Assembly: GCA_946479055.1 (NCBI GenBank)
Contig: CAMLEX010000087.1
Span: 1 to 11,451, forward strand
Length of the DNA stretch: 11,451 nucleotides
Direction of reading: 5' to 3'
DNA from: an uncultured Bacteroidota bacterium
GTDB lineage: Bacteria > Bacteroidota > Bacteroidia > Chitinophagales > Chitinophagaceae
Below the pieces are notes generated by a model. That model made no database searches and was not told the DNA's origin. It saw only the letters and a list, made by a program, of their open reading frames with translations. Shown here one piece after another: positions 5,718-11,451 of the stretch. The position numbers and the translations under genes were made by a program. Within the stretch, counting starts at the first letter, position 1. The number at the start of each line of letters is the position of its first letter.

Positions 5718-6959
5718 ATGAAAGACGAAATACTAACCTATCTAAACGACCCCAGGCAACTCGAAAGGATGTACCGAACTAATAAAGTGCATTTTAAGCG
5801 AGAGTTCAGAACACTTTATCCGGAGCTTAAAGGCAACACACTTGCGGATTTCTGGAATGAAAGACTCAATTACGAAAGTGATGAGATTAACTGGGGCACA
5901 GGCAGGGAATTATTGTTTGTGATAATTGCTTCGCTGGTGGCAGGTGTTATCGCAAAGCTGCCGGCATTTTTATCTATAAGCGAAGACTTTTTCTATCCCA
6001 GAAACATCGGGTTTATCATTTTTCCGGCACTGATGGCTTATTTTGCCTGGAAGAATAAATTACCAACAGGTAAAATTGCTTTTATAGTGGGCACAATCCT
6101 CGTTGGTTTAATTTTTATCAATTCCCTTCCGGATGTTAAGAGTAGCGATACCTTAGTTTTATCATGCATTCATTTACTCTTATTTCTATGGTCGATATTA
6201 GGTTTTGCTTTTGTTGGTGAGATCAAAAATAACGATGAGAAGCGACTTGGCTATTTGAAATATAATGGCGACCTGGTAGTCATGACAACTCTCATCCTGA
6301 TAGCAGGCGCAATCATGACCGGTATAACCATCGGGCTTTTCTCCTTAATCGGCTTTAATATTGAAAGGTTTTATTTTGAGAATATTGTCATTTTTGGGCT
6401 TCCCGCTGCTCCAATTGTGGGCACTTACCTTATCCAGACTAACACGCAGTTAGTAGGTAAAGTTTCACCGGTAATTGCTAAAATATTCAGTCCGCTGGTA
6501 TTAGTGACGCTGGTAATTTATCTTATCGCAATGATATATTCGGGTAAAGACCCTTACAACGACCGGGAGTTTTTGCTGATTTTTAATGGCTTATTAATTG
6601 GCGTTATGGCCATCATTTTCTTTTCCGTTGCGGAAACATCCAGGACCAAAAGCCAGTCGGAAGTCTGGGTACTTTTTCTGCTATCTGTTGTAACTATAAT
6701 TGTTAATGCCATTGCGGTATCTGCCATTTTGTTCAGGATTTCAGAATGGGGAATTACTCCCAATAGGGCAGCGGTTCTGGGCGGCAATGTCTTGATTTTG
6801 ATAAATCTTTTGTTGGTAACTGCGCAACTTTTCAGGGTACTTTCAAAGAAGGCTGATATAACCGGAGTTGGAAAAGTCATTGCCTTCTACCTGCCCATTT
6901 ACTGCTTATGGGCAATGATCGTGACCTTTTTATTTCCGTTCCTATTTGGGTTCAGATAA
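5718..6959 (+). CDS. DUF4153-like polytopic membrane protein
   Basis: This 413-residue protein has a soluble, charged N-terminus (1-62) followed by about eleven hydrophobic segments: roughly 64-82, 97-110, 118-136, 146-166, 185-212, 222-240, 257-275, 286-303, 316-338, 352-372 and 386-410. The segment YSGKDPYNDREFLLIFN (274-290) and TPNRAAVLGGNVLILINLLL (347-366) resemble conserved parts of DUF4153, a family of unknown function. There is no signal peptide, and the first helix would insert the chain into the inner membrane. The ATG follows an A/T-rich leader without a Shine-Dalgarno sequence. It lies 58 nt after the broken membrane-protein gene, with no obvious promoter of its own, so it probably uses the promoter at 5310-5341. 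It looks intact. Confidence 0.75.
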   Translation: MKDEILTYLNDPRQLERMYRTNKVHFKREFRTLYPELKGNTLADFWNERLNYESDEINWGTGRELLFVIIASLVAGVIAKLPAFLSISEDFFYPRNIGFIIFPALMAYFAWKNKLPTGKIAFIVGTILVGLIFINSLPDVKSSDTLVLSCIHLLLFLWSILGFAFVGEIKNNDEKRLGYLKYNGDLVVMTTLILIAGAIMTGITIGLFSLIGFNIERFYFENIVIFGLPAAPIVGTYLIQTNTQLVGKVSPVIAKIFSPLVLVTLVIYLIAMIYSGKDPYNDREFLLIFNGLLIGVMAIIFFSVAETSRTKSQSEVWVLFLLSVVTIIVNAIAVSAILFRISEWGITPNRAAVLGGNVLILINLLLVTAQLFRVLSKKADITGVGKVIAFYLPIYCLWAMIVTFLFPFLFGFR

Positions 6960-7295
6960 AGAAACAGATTAAAAGCAATGTCTATTACCATTTTCTTTTT
7001 ACGCACGGATTAACACTGCTAAAGGCCACTATAAACTAAGTGGATCTACAACGGCATTTGGATTCGTTCATGTATTAATCTGAAATCAGTATTGATGCTA
7101 TATTTTTTTGGATTGTCGTTACGGAACTGATATTGACAATCGGGGATTTCTTTCTCAGCATAGGGACTGATACTTTTTAAGCTTCGCAAGTTCCTACGGT
7201 AGTGGGAGTGGAGAAGAACGCCTATCCCCGCGTTCGGCGTGTTATTTTTTAGAAAGACCGGCAAAGGCAGAAAGCCCTCACGTTGTAGGTAGTTT
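6960..7295. other. Gene-free spacer between converging genes
   Basis: No convincing gene is present in these 336 bases. A minus-strand open frame at 7046-7324 overlaps the tail of the next gene, lacks a recognisable domain and is left out. The spacer includes a weak 5-bp stem at 7026-7043 and a terminator-like hairpin at 7216-7250, listed separately. Confidence 0.5.
7216..7250 (+). terminator. Possible terminator hairpin
   Basis: GAACGC (7216-7221) and GCGTTC (7230-7235) form a perfect 6-bp stem with an 8-nt loop, and an alternative stem ACGCC/GGCGT (7218-7240) overlaps it. A T6 run at 7245-7250 follows. In plus orientation it could end DUF4153 transcription, though it lies 257 nt beyond that stop codon. 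Confidence 0.35.
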
Positions 7296-7967
7296 CTAGA
7301 AGTCTGCTTCATATCCGTGTCCATTTTTGCCGTAGAAAATCAACCACTTTGCAAGTGAGTAAACAATGTGGAGTTGCAACTCGATACTACCCTCATCAGT
7401 TTCTGGCGGTAGTCTTTGGTCTTTTAAATACTGTAAGCTATTTTCCCTAGCAATTTTATCAGCAATATTCATTAACCGTTTACCATAATCTAAAGTCTCA
7501 TCAGCGAGTTTGGTATTCCATGCTTCATTAACTAAGTCCTCGCCTATGAGATTAGCACAGTCTTGCATAAACTGTCCTCTGAAAACATTTCTATCTTGAT
7601 TCATGGAAATATACATTGGAACGCCGTCCAGCTCTTTTGCTAATTCAATGACATAATAGCCCTCAAATTCTTTGATGAATTCAGATTCTGACTTTTTTTT
7701 GTCGCTCTCCTGATATTTGCCTTTTATCCATTCATAAGCCTCTTTGTCTCTTCCTACTCTGGGAGCTTTAATAGTTTCGTAAGAAGGTATTTGATTTTCG
7801 AACCATTCCTTCAGCAAATCATCTTGGGTCGGCATTTTCTTGCCCTTTAATTTATCAAATGGACTTAATTCTTGCTTTTCTATTCCCTGAATGATTCGAA
7901 ATAACTGGATATATCTTTCTTCGTATCCTGGTTTTGGTTTACCCATTGGTCGCATGTCTAGTCCCAT
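7296..7967 (-). CDS. Conserved-looking protein of unknown function (begins MGLDMRP)
   Basis: I cannot assign this 223-residue protein to a named family, although its beginning (MGLDMRPMGKPKPGYEE) and end (AKWLIFYGKNGHGYEADF) look like conserved blocks of a Bacteroidota hypothetical family. It is hydrophilic, with no signal peptide or membrane segment. A Lys/Glu/Ser-rich stretch (about 85-100) separates an N-terminal part from a C-terminal part that is helical and acidic (LIGEDLVNEAW, 139-149). The start is the first ATG after an in-frame stop. The gene shares strand with the MepB-family gene 129 nt upstream, with a strong hairpin between them, so separate transcription is more likely. Its isolation suggests an accessory gene. 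It is probably real, given its length and the lack of competing frames. Confidence 0.7.
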   Translation of the reverse strand: MGLDMRPMGKPKPGYEERYIQLFRIIQGIEKQELSPFDKLKGKKMPTQDDLLKEWFENQIPSYETIKAPRVGRDKEAYEWIKGKYQESDKKKSESEFIKEFEGYYVIELAKELDGVPMYISMNQDRNVFRGQFMQDCANLIGEDLVNEAWNTKLADETLDYGKRLMNIADKIARENSLQYLKDQRLPPETDEGSIELQLHIVYSLAKWLIFYGKNGHGYEADF

Positions 7968-7999
7968 TATCGAAAATGTCGTTTAAATTGCCTGCAATG

Positions 8000-8057
8000 T
8001 CGGGGGCTTCCTGTTGTGCTGGTATTCCGTTTTACTTCAGCCCGGAACGGAAGCCGA
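8000..8057. repeat. Long GC-rich hairpin between two minus-strand genes
   Basis: The arms TCGGGGGCTTCCTGTTGTGCTG (8000-8021) and CAGCCCGGAACGGAAGCCGA (8038-8057) pair as CGG/CCG, GGCTTCC/GGAAGCC, GTT/AAC and GCTG/CAGC with small bulges around a 16-nt loop. The region is much richer in GC than the flanking genes. It lies 32 nt before the start of the unknown gene and 39 nt after the MepB-family stop. Without a T-run it is not a standard terminator. It may be a structured recombination or repeat element. Confidence 0.5.
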
Positions 8058-8096
8058 TTAAACACCGCCGTCCAAGATATGTACTAAAGCTGAATT

Positions 8097-8678
8097 TCAA
8101 AAGTCAGCTGGGTGGTTCATTGTTTTCTCGTCATAAATTTTGTTAGTTTTTGTAAATAATTTTTTTGTCAAGTCAAGGTCAGTTGAGTTGTCGTTTTTAA
8201 TTATCAAGAAATATTTTGTCTGCCAATTTTGAGTTTTCTGTGCTTGTTTATTTATAGCAATGTCCCACGGTGGATAAACTCTAATTCCACGTTTTCCTTC
8301 TTTGTCGTTTCGTGTAATTATTCCTTTGTCAGCCAGAACAGATTTTGGAAAAATAAATTGTCCAAGGTTGTTGCCACTTCTTGTCGTAATAATTATAAAA
8401 TCTATGTCGTCTAAAATATCAAATGGTTCAGTTATTCCGTTTTTGTTTCTTTTCCAAATTGTTACAAACTGGCCTGTTTTTGTCGGCGTGATTTTAGCAA
8501 CCCGATGTTGAATTGTGTTTCCGTTAAGGTTAAATGAACAAGCACCGTATTCTAAACTTTCGGAATTCAGTTTCGGGTTTGTCAACTCAAAACCACATTT
8601 GTCATAAACCAATTCTTTCGCAACTTTTAGGTAGGTATGAAATGAGTTTATTACTGTCAATGTGTTTTCAGTTGCCAT
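8097..8678 (-). CDS. MepB-family protein
   Basis: The 193 residues match the MepB family (named after the third gene of the Staphylococcus mepRAB locus) along most of their length. The diagnostic blocks are RVAKITPTKTGQFVTIWKRN (59-78), then D-x-DF with a hydrophobic strand (91-98), GQFIFPKSVL (106-115), GKRGIRVYPPWD (128-139) and AQKTQNWQTKYF (146-157). The fold is a small soluble protein, and the biochemical activity is not established; in Staphylococcus the gene sits beside a MATE drug-efflux pump and its MarR repressor. Neither partner is present here. The C-terminal tail (158-193) is Lys/Asp-rich and outside the family core. No signal peptide is seen. The gene is AT-rich and isolated, which suggests an accessory or transferred gene. 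A small dyad (AGCTGA/TCAGCT, 8088-8109) spans its stop codon. Confidence 0.85.
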   Translation of the reverse strand: MATENTLTVINSFHTYLKVAKELVYDKCGFELTNPKLNSESLEYGACSFNLNGNTIQHRVAKITPTKTGQFVTIWKRNKNGITEPFDILDDIDFIIITTRSGNNLGQFIFPKSVLADKGIITRNDKEGKRGIRVYPPWDIAINKQAQKTQNWQTKYFLIIKNDNSTDLDLTKKLFTKTNKIYDEKTMNHPADF

Positions 8679-8762
8679 ATTTTACTGTCTATATTAGTCT
8701 GCTTGCTTTGTGTTTCGGTGTCGTTCTACAATGACCGCTAACACTAAGATTGCTATATAATA

Positions 8763-8818
8763 CGAACTATCCAAAAAGAAATCCTTATTGATTTCAATAC
8801 TTGTCAGTTCGCTTTTTT
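8763..8818 (+). repeat. Nested inverted repeat with T-run
   Basis: The outer arms CGAACT (8763-8768) and AGTTCG (8806-8811) enclose a perfect inner stem GAAATC/GATTTC (8778-8783 and 8790-8795, 6-nt loop). A T6 run follows at 8813-8818. It could be a terminator-like structure or the remnant of a small palindromic element; no plus-strand gene lies directly upstream. Confidence 0.35.
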
Positions 8819-9003
8819 GTATTGTAGTTTTCACCTCAGGCTAATGCAATCAGCACTTCATACAGTCACTCTTGCAGACTATAGTACACCATATTATAGA
8901 TGTAAGCAATTTTAAACAACGGAATCCATTCATAAGTGAAAGTGATAAAATTAGTAAAGAAGGTTAACTTCATTGACAATAGCTTAATGCTAAATAAATC
9001 AGG

Positions 9004-9025
9004 GCTGGCAGCAGATATTGCCAGC
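9004..9025. repeat. Short perfect hairpin upstream of the ThuA-domain gene
   Basis: GCTGGCA (9004-9010) and TGCCAGC (9019-9025) are perfect complements with an 8-nt loop, extendable by a G-T wobble and a G-C pair. It lies about 105 nt before the start of the secreted ThuA-domain gene and could be an operator or a leader stem. Confidence 0.4.
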
Positions 9026-9130
9026 TCCTTATATCTCGGGGTTTCACGGATGGCGCTGTTGAAGGTTAGAGTATGCTGTGAAAATCCCGTCCGGACTAAT
9101 TGCTGTTTAAATAAAAAAGTATAGGATTAA

Positions 9131-10075
9131 ATGAAACCACTGTTTGCCATGAGATTTTATGTAATGCTTTCTGGGACCCTGTTTTTTTCTGCCATGAACT
9201 ACTTGTGCGCACAAAATAAACAGGTGATTCATGTTTTAATTATTGACGGATTTAGTAACCATGACTGGAAACAAACCACAGCCATTACAAAAAGGATATT
9301 AGAAAAAGCCGGTCGGTTTAGCGTAGATGTTTCTACAATTCCTGCTGATAGCAGTGATCGTTCAGTATGGAAACCTGATTTTAAAAAGTATGCGGTTGTT
9401 ATTCAGAATACTAATAATATTCATGACACATCATTGCGTTGGCCTGTACCGGCAGAGCAAGCATTAGAGAAATATGTGAAAGCCGGCGGTGGGTTATATA
9501 TACTTCATTCTGGTAATAATGCATTTCCTCACTGGAGAGAATATGATAAGATGATCGGCCTGGGCTGGCGGCCACGTTCCAGTGGTTATGCGTTGGAGAT
9601 TGATGCTGCAAAAAATATAATTCGTGTACCTCCAAACGAAGGAAATGGTACTGGTCATGGTAACAGGTTCAATGCCGTTATCCAGGTACTGAATCAACAT
9701 CCGATTAACAAAGGTTATCCTGAACAGTGGCAAACGGCCAATACAGAAGTATATAATTACCCAAGAGGGCCTGCAGAAAATATAACGGTGTTGTCTTACG
9801 CATTTGACAGTACTGCCACACAAAGAAGCTGGCCGGTAGAGTGGGTGGTTACCTATGGCAAAGGACGTGTTTACAACTCAAGCATGGGACATCTCTGGCA
9901 AGGAGAAATTTATCCACCGGCTTATCGTTGTGTTGGTTTTCAAACAACAATGATAAGAGCTGCTGAATGGCTGGCAACCGGTAAAGTAACTTATCCTGTA
10001 CCAATTGATTTTCCTACAAAAGAATCAATAAGCCTTAGAAGCGAAAATGAATTTATTAATTCAGGCAAAAAATAA
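9131..10075 (+). CDS. Secreted ThuA-domain protein
   Basis: This is a 314-residue protein with an N-terminal signal peptide (basic start, hydrophobic core about 9-23, likely cleavage after the Ala of LCAQ at about 27), so it acts in the periplasm or outside. Residues 32-282 form a ThuA-like domain, a relative of class I glutamine amidotransferase folds. Recognisable parts are VLIIDGFSNHDW (35-46), GGGLYILHSGNNAFPHW (119-135), GHG (175-177), NQHPINKG (188-195), and PVEWVVTYGKGRVYNSSMGH (235-254). ThuA was named for trehalose utilisation in Sinorhizobium; in Bacteroidota secreted ThuA proteins are common and presumably act on carbohydrates, but the reaction is not firmly known. An alternative start at Met7 would keep the signal peptide. 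It is monocistronic and convergent with the DUF5946 gene. Confidence 0.85.
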   Translation: MKPLFAMRFYVMLSGTLFFSAMNYLCAQNKQVIHVLIIDGFSNHDWKQTTAITKRILEKAGRFSVDVSTIPADSSDRSVWKPDFKKYAVVIQNTNNIHDTSLRWPVPAEQALEKYVKAGGGLYILHSGNNAFPHWREYDKMIGLGWRPRSSGYALEIDAAKNIIRVPPNEGNGTGHGNRFNAVIQVLNQHPINKGYPEQWQTANTEVYNYPRGPAENITVLSYAFDSTATQRSWPVEWVVTYGKGRVYNSSMGHLWQGEIYPPAYRCVGFQTTMIRAAEWLATGKVTYPVPIDFPTKESISLRSENEFINSGKK

Positions 10076-10134
10076 ATACATAAAGCTCTTTATCAATTCA
10101 CCACTTTGTCATTGCATTCTATTAGAACACAAAT

Positions 10135-10548
10135 TTATTTTCCTAACAACTTTTCCGTCAAAGAAATTATTTTGTCATGTTCATTTGAAAAAGCTGTCCA
10201 TACTGAAATACACCGTTGACGAATCATGTTGTCTCTGTCGATACCAGGTGGTGTGTCCAAAACATTTTTCACTGTCATGCTGCCTCTATTTTCTGGTAAA
10301 ATGATTTTTACATAATCCTTGGGCTGTTTTGCCATTTGTAGATGAGCATCTTGAACTTGTTTACCCGAGTAGTTTTTTTCAACAAACAGATACAGGCCCG
10401 CTAGTGAAACGAAAATAGTTATCGGTTTCGTATTTGTATCAGCTGTCTGTGCAGTGTTAGCATCAACAATGTGCTGGTGAATAAAATTTTTGTCTTTGTG
10501 AGCCAACGTATAAAATGAAAGTTCATTGTATTGTTCTTGTGTTGTCAT
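10135..10548 (-). CDS. DUF5946-family protein
   Basis: The 137 residues contain the blocks I associate with DUF5946: YTLAHKDKNFIHQHIVDANTAQ (13-34, with the conserved FIHQHxVDAxxAQ), ITIFVSLAGLYLFVE (43-57), SGKQVQDAHLQMA (61-73), MTVKNVL (91-97) and ISVWTAF (114-120). The function of the family is unknown. The His/Asp-rich N-terminal block could bind a metal, but this is inference. There is no signal peptide; the hydrophobic stretch at 43-56 is probably a buried helix. The length is close to complete for the family. The gene is AT-rich, single, and convergent with the ThuA gene 59 nt away, where a short ATAAAG/CTTTAT palindrome (10080-10093) is the only structure. Assignment is from memory of the motif pattern. 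Confidence 0.72.
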   Translation of the reverse strand: MTTQEQYNELSFYTLAHKDKNFIHQHIVDANTAQTADTNTKPITIFVSLAGLYLFVEKNYSGKQVQDAHLQMAKQPKDYVKIILPENRGSMTVKNVLDTPPGIDRDNMIRQRCISVWTAFSNEHDKIISLTEKLLGK

Positions 10549-10722
10549 TTAGGTTTATGATATGAAGTGCTAAGAAATGCTTGCCGCCCAACGTTTGACG
10601 ACTTTATGCAGCAGAGGTATCCTGTGTTCCGTCAGCCTGGCTAATGTACTAAAGCCATAAAAAATTACAAAGGCCAATATATGTTCATCTGCAGCTATTG
10701 CAAGCCGAAATTAGCGGTAGTT

Positions 10723-11404
10723 CTATTCCTGTGTAATTTTTCTTTTTAGTGTTCCCTCTTTTTTTACGGATAGAAGATCCTTTACATGGGTACCCATCAA
10801 TGGTGTTGCTTTATTTCCCTCTACTCGGAAATATTCTTCCGGAAATACCTCTTTCCGTTGCCCCCATCTGTAAGTTCTTGTATCGAAACTAAGAGTATCA
10901 GCAAACTGCACAACCTGGGCCTTTATGTTTTTCGCCGCCCCTTTGTCAAACCTATAAGGGTCGCCGGGGCTGGCCCACTTGCCATCTACTGTTTTATACA
11001 CATCAAAGTATTGGTGTTTCTCATGATAGAGCTTACCGCAATATTCGCCAACGAAAAGCAGAACATGTTTAAAATTGCTGAATGAAAGAGGCCCATGCGT
11101 GAAGGCAGTAAACCTGATCGTGTCGTTAGGAAAATAACCATATATGTTTTCAACAATTCGGTATTCAGCAGTGAATTCTGAATCAAAGGGAATGTAATTG
11201 CAATAGTACTTCTCCTGCACAGGGTCAACCCTTATTTTTTCTGCAACAAAAGCGTAAAGTTTTGTAGGTAGAGAGTCGTTGCACGACACATAAGGTACAC
11301 ATACCTCTGGCTCAAGGTTGATAGAAAGGTTTCTCATCTTCAATAAATCAGCAATGCAGTAAGCTTTTGTAATATGCCTGAAGGAGCTAAAATAAAGAGA
11401 ATCT
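10723..11404 (-). CDS. Unrecognised protein, 5' end lost at the contig edge
   Basis: I do not recognise this protein. The frame stays open from the adapter junction (11404) down to TAG 10723-10725, so the true start may be missing. Possible internal starts are TTG at 11343 and ATG at 11337, the latter giving about 204 residues. The visible sequence has a Cys-rich beginning (CVPYVSC), then an alternating hydrophobic region (YRIVENIYGYFPNDTIRF, then HVLLFVGEYCGKLYHEKHQYF) that looks like beta strands, a KTVDGKWASPGDPYRF block and a very basic tail. The pattern is loosely like an extracytoplasmic beta-barrel or OB-type domain, but no family is assigned and no signal peptide is visible in the remaining 5' part. 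Base composition is like that of its neighbours. It probably belongs to the same accessory region. Confidence 0.6.
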
Positions 11405-11451
11405 AGATCGGAAGAGCGTCGTGTAGGGAAAGAGTGTAGATCTCGGTGGTC
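11405..11451. other. Illumina TruSeq adapter sequence at contig end (artefact)
   Basis: The last 47 bases, beginning AGATCGGAAGAGCGTCGTGT and ending TCTCGGTGGTC, are the exact reverse complement of the 3' 47 bases of the Illumina TruSeq universal adapter as I know it. They are not genomic and should be trimmed. The adjacent genomic bases may rest on few reads. Confidence 0.97.

Larger units (their letters stand above)
8679..9130. other. Divergent spacer between MepB-family gene and ThuA-domain gene
   Basis: These 452 bases hold no gene that I can support. A nested dyad with a T6 tail lies at 8763-8818 and a short hairpin at 9004-9025 (both listed). An open frame at 8936-9124 encodes 62 residues without a recognisable domain and contains the hairpin, so I do not call it. 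No clear TAnnTTTG promoter is seen for either flanking gene. Confidence 0.5.

Noticed and set aside
7046..7324. 92-codon minus-strand frame
   Set aside because: It overlaps the 3' end of the 7296-7967 gene in another frame and spans hairpin structures; no domain is recognisable.
7934..8146. 70-codon plus-strand frame
   Set aside because: It lies opposite the ends of two real minus-strand genes and follows the long hairpin between them.
8936..9124. 62-codon plus-strand frame before the ThuA gene
   Set aside because: It starts in an AT-rich spacer, contains a perfect hairpin, and its Cys-containing tail resembles nothing that I know.
5525..9126. 14-mer AAAAAAGTATAGGA at 5525-5538 and 9113-9126, both shortly before an ATG
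   Set aside because: It is A-rich and short, so chance is a sufficient explanation. One copy lies inside the broken gene and no flanking similarity is seen.
10587..10610. GCCCAAC, which fits the RYYYAAC half-site of an integron attC
   Set aside because: No GTTRRRY partner or paired inner boxes occur within the next 130 bases, and no integrase gene is present.
1..11451. Search for CRISPR arrays, insertion sequences and defence gene clusters
   Set aside because: No regularly spaced repeats, transposase motifs or recognised defence domains were found. The helicase alone does not make a defence system.

Overview
The window looks like one draft contig from a Bacteroidota genome, probably Chitinophagaceae. 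The evidence is the gene content (DUF4153, DUF5946, MepB, ThuA and Gfo/Idh/MocA proteins), the AT-rich spacers without Shine-Dalgarno sequences, and a clear Bacteroidota promoter (TTTG, 20 nt, TAACTTTG) at 5310-5341. The last 47 bases are an Illumina TruSeq adapter, so the right edge is a sequencing artefact and the left edge is probably a contig end too.

Layout. 1-530 (minus): a short chimeric ORF joining the FAD-binding N-terminus of a flavin amine oxidase to a fragment of a DUF2236/MpaB-type protein. 531-882: non-coding, with a GC-rich, hairpin-rich block. 883-2712 (minus): an intact superfamily 1 helicase of the DNA2/NAM7/IGHMBP2 type. 2713-3059: a divergent control region with a terminator-like hairpin in the helicase leader and a nested dyad. 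3060-4436 (plus): a Gfo/Idh/MocA oxidoreductase, ended by a long inverted repeat shared with the convergent RDD membrane protein at 4581-4997. 4998-5717 is a gene graveyard: a MORN/YwqK-like fragment, a strong promoter overlapped by two tandem dyads, a 20-codon ORF, and a small membrane-protein gene that has lost its middle. 5718-6959 (plus): an intact DUF4153-like polytopic membrane protein.

The right part holds accessory-looking, AT-rich genes separated by spacers: a conserved-looking protein of unknown function (7296-7967, minus), a MepB-family protein (8097-8678, minus), a secreted ThuA-domain protein (9131-10075, plus), a DUF5946-family protein (10135-10548, minus), and an unrecognised protein whose 5' end runs into the adapter (10723-11404, minus).

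Few genes clearly work together. ThuA-type and Gfo/Idh/MocA-type proteins act together in some sugar pathways (ThuA/ThuB), but here they lie 4.7 kb apart in separate transcription units. The DUF4153 gene appears to be the surviving last member of a decayed operon under the tandem-dyad promoter. I found no CRISPR array, tRNA, rRNA, complete insertion sequence or convincing new defence system. The most useful observations are the chimeric ORF, the adapter end, the decayed operon with its operator pair, and several unexplained structured intergenic segments.
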